Shown one piece after another: positions 63,708 to 64,000 of a stretch of DNA of 64,000 bases (positions are counted from its first letter, which is position 1; every line of letters begins with the position of its first letter). Made by a program: the position numbers and the translations under genes. A model generated the notes under the pieces. That model saw nothing but the letters and a program-made list of their open reading frames with translations. It was not told the origin of the DNA and searched no databases. This DNA comes from Planctomycetales bacterium (GTDB lineage: Bacteria > Planctomycetota > Planctomycetia > Isosphaerales > Isosphaeraceae). The stretch spans positions 62,001-126,000 of the forward strand of contig DAIDKV010000097.1 in assembly GCA_027449865.1 (NCBI GenBank). The letters are read 5' to 3'.

Positions 63708-64000
63708 GGGCGATCGAGAGGTTCACCGATCGGGAGGTGGAGTCGGTCGCGACGAGTTGGCCTCCGCTGTAGTAGCGGACCTGGGTGAGCGTCATCTGCG
63801 TGACGCGGTTGGACTGCCAGCCGACGCCGGAGTTGCCGACCGAGGTCGTGGGGCTGTAGCTGGCCAGCGAGCTGACCTGGGCGGTGAAGGTCAGCGCTGG
63901 GAATCCTTGCGCCTGGCCAAAGGTGCCCCAGGTTGTCGACTGTCCGTTGACCACCTGATAGGTCAAGGTATTCGAGGAGGTCAGGCTGAGCCGCTGCGTC
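63703..64000 (-). CDS. Unknown protein, C-terminal part, cut by the right window edge
   Basis: About 98 C-terminal residues are visible; the frame is open to the window edge. The sequence is Ser/Thr/Gln/Gly-rich and beta-like (LTSSNTLTYQVVNGQSTTWG, LTFTAQVSSLASYSPTTSVG, MTLTQVRYYSGGQLVATDST) and ends NLSIAQ, as in extracellular repeat proteins. No domain is recognised. Its TGA stop lies within the transposon target duplication, so the insertion left the coding sequence intact. Confidence 0.6.
   Translation of the reverse strand, partial: TQRLSLTSSNTLTYQVVNGQSTTWGTFGQAQGFPALTFTAQVSSLASYSPTTSVGNSGVGWQSNRVTQMTLTQVRYYSGGQLVATDSTSRSVNLSIAQ

Noticed and set aside
1-64000. tRNA or rRNA genes
   Set aside because: No cloverleaf with a conserved T-loop (GGTTCRANNCC) or rRNA core sequence was noticed; a tRNAscan/Infernal run would settle this.

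Overview
High-GC DNA from a planctomycete, most likely of the family Isosphaeraceae. The clearest sign is the planctomycete N-terminal motif of the type LE-x-R-x-LLS, seen as LEARTLLS in the giant protein at 39745-51528 and LEERALLS in the protein at 34640-35329. Lineage-typical giant Asp-box and TPR proteins, ECF sigma/anti-sigma pairs and WD40 proteins agree. An iteron array, a RepA-type initiator, a ParA/ribbon-helix-helix partition pair and a repeat-dense putative centromere suggest a plasmid or chromid, or an integrated plasmid replicon. The species assignment is inference.

Region 1 (1-27604) is a surface-polysaccharide locus. It holds an ABC exporter (Wzm-like 3' end and Wzt), HldE for ADP-heptose, four methyltransferases (two of them FkbM-type), a GT2 and a GT4 glycosyltransferase, an O-antigen-ligase-like membrane protein fused to TPRs, and a PglC/WcaJ-type initiating sugar-phosphate transferase. 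Nucleotide-sugar genes are rfbA, rfbF, an rfbC-like gene and three SDR enzymes. A SLC13/TrkA-C permease, a sulfotransferase and a bifunctional sulfate adenylyltransferase/APS kinase together point to a sulfated glycan. A deoxyhypusine-synthase-like protein and a double-FHA protein are embedded. Two genes of the locus share a duplicated ~150-bp leader, and REP-like palindromes fill several gaps.

Region 2 (27668-39744) carries a large membrane-anchored TPR protein on the minus strand, then about eleven good 21-bp iterons and one degenerate copy (32213-32717), then repA. Beyond a short LEERALLS protein and two unknown small genes come an RHH protein and parA on the minus strand. About 1.2 kb upstream of parA is packed with degenerate CCWGG/CCWWGG-type words and three perfect 17-bp tandem repeats, a plausible centromere.

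Region 3 (39745-54559) holds a 3927-residue secreted repeat protein (Asp-box repeats, P-domain-like modules, eight copies of a ~65-residue module, a His-rich tail), a large secreted carboxypeptidase-regulatory-like protein and a small membrane protein.

Region 4 (54727-63702) is an 8976-bp Tn3-family transposon, delimited by 39/40-bp inverted repeats starting GG and a 5-bp target duplication TCACT. It carries a tnpA with an internal out-of-frame segment, a serine resolvase, and a cargo of ECF sigma factor, zinc-finger anti-sigma factor, WD40 protein and secreted Asp-box protein. It inserted exactly at the stop codon of a gene that runs off the right edge of the window.
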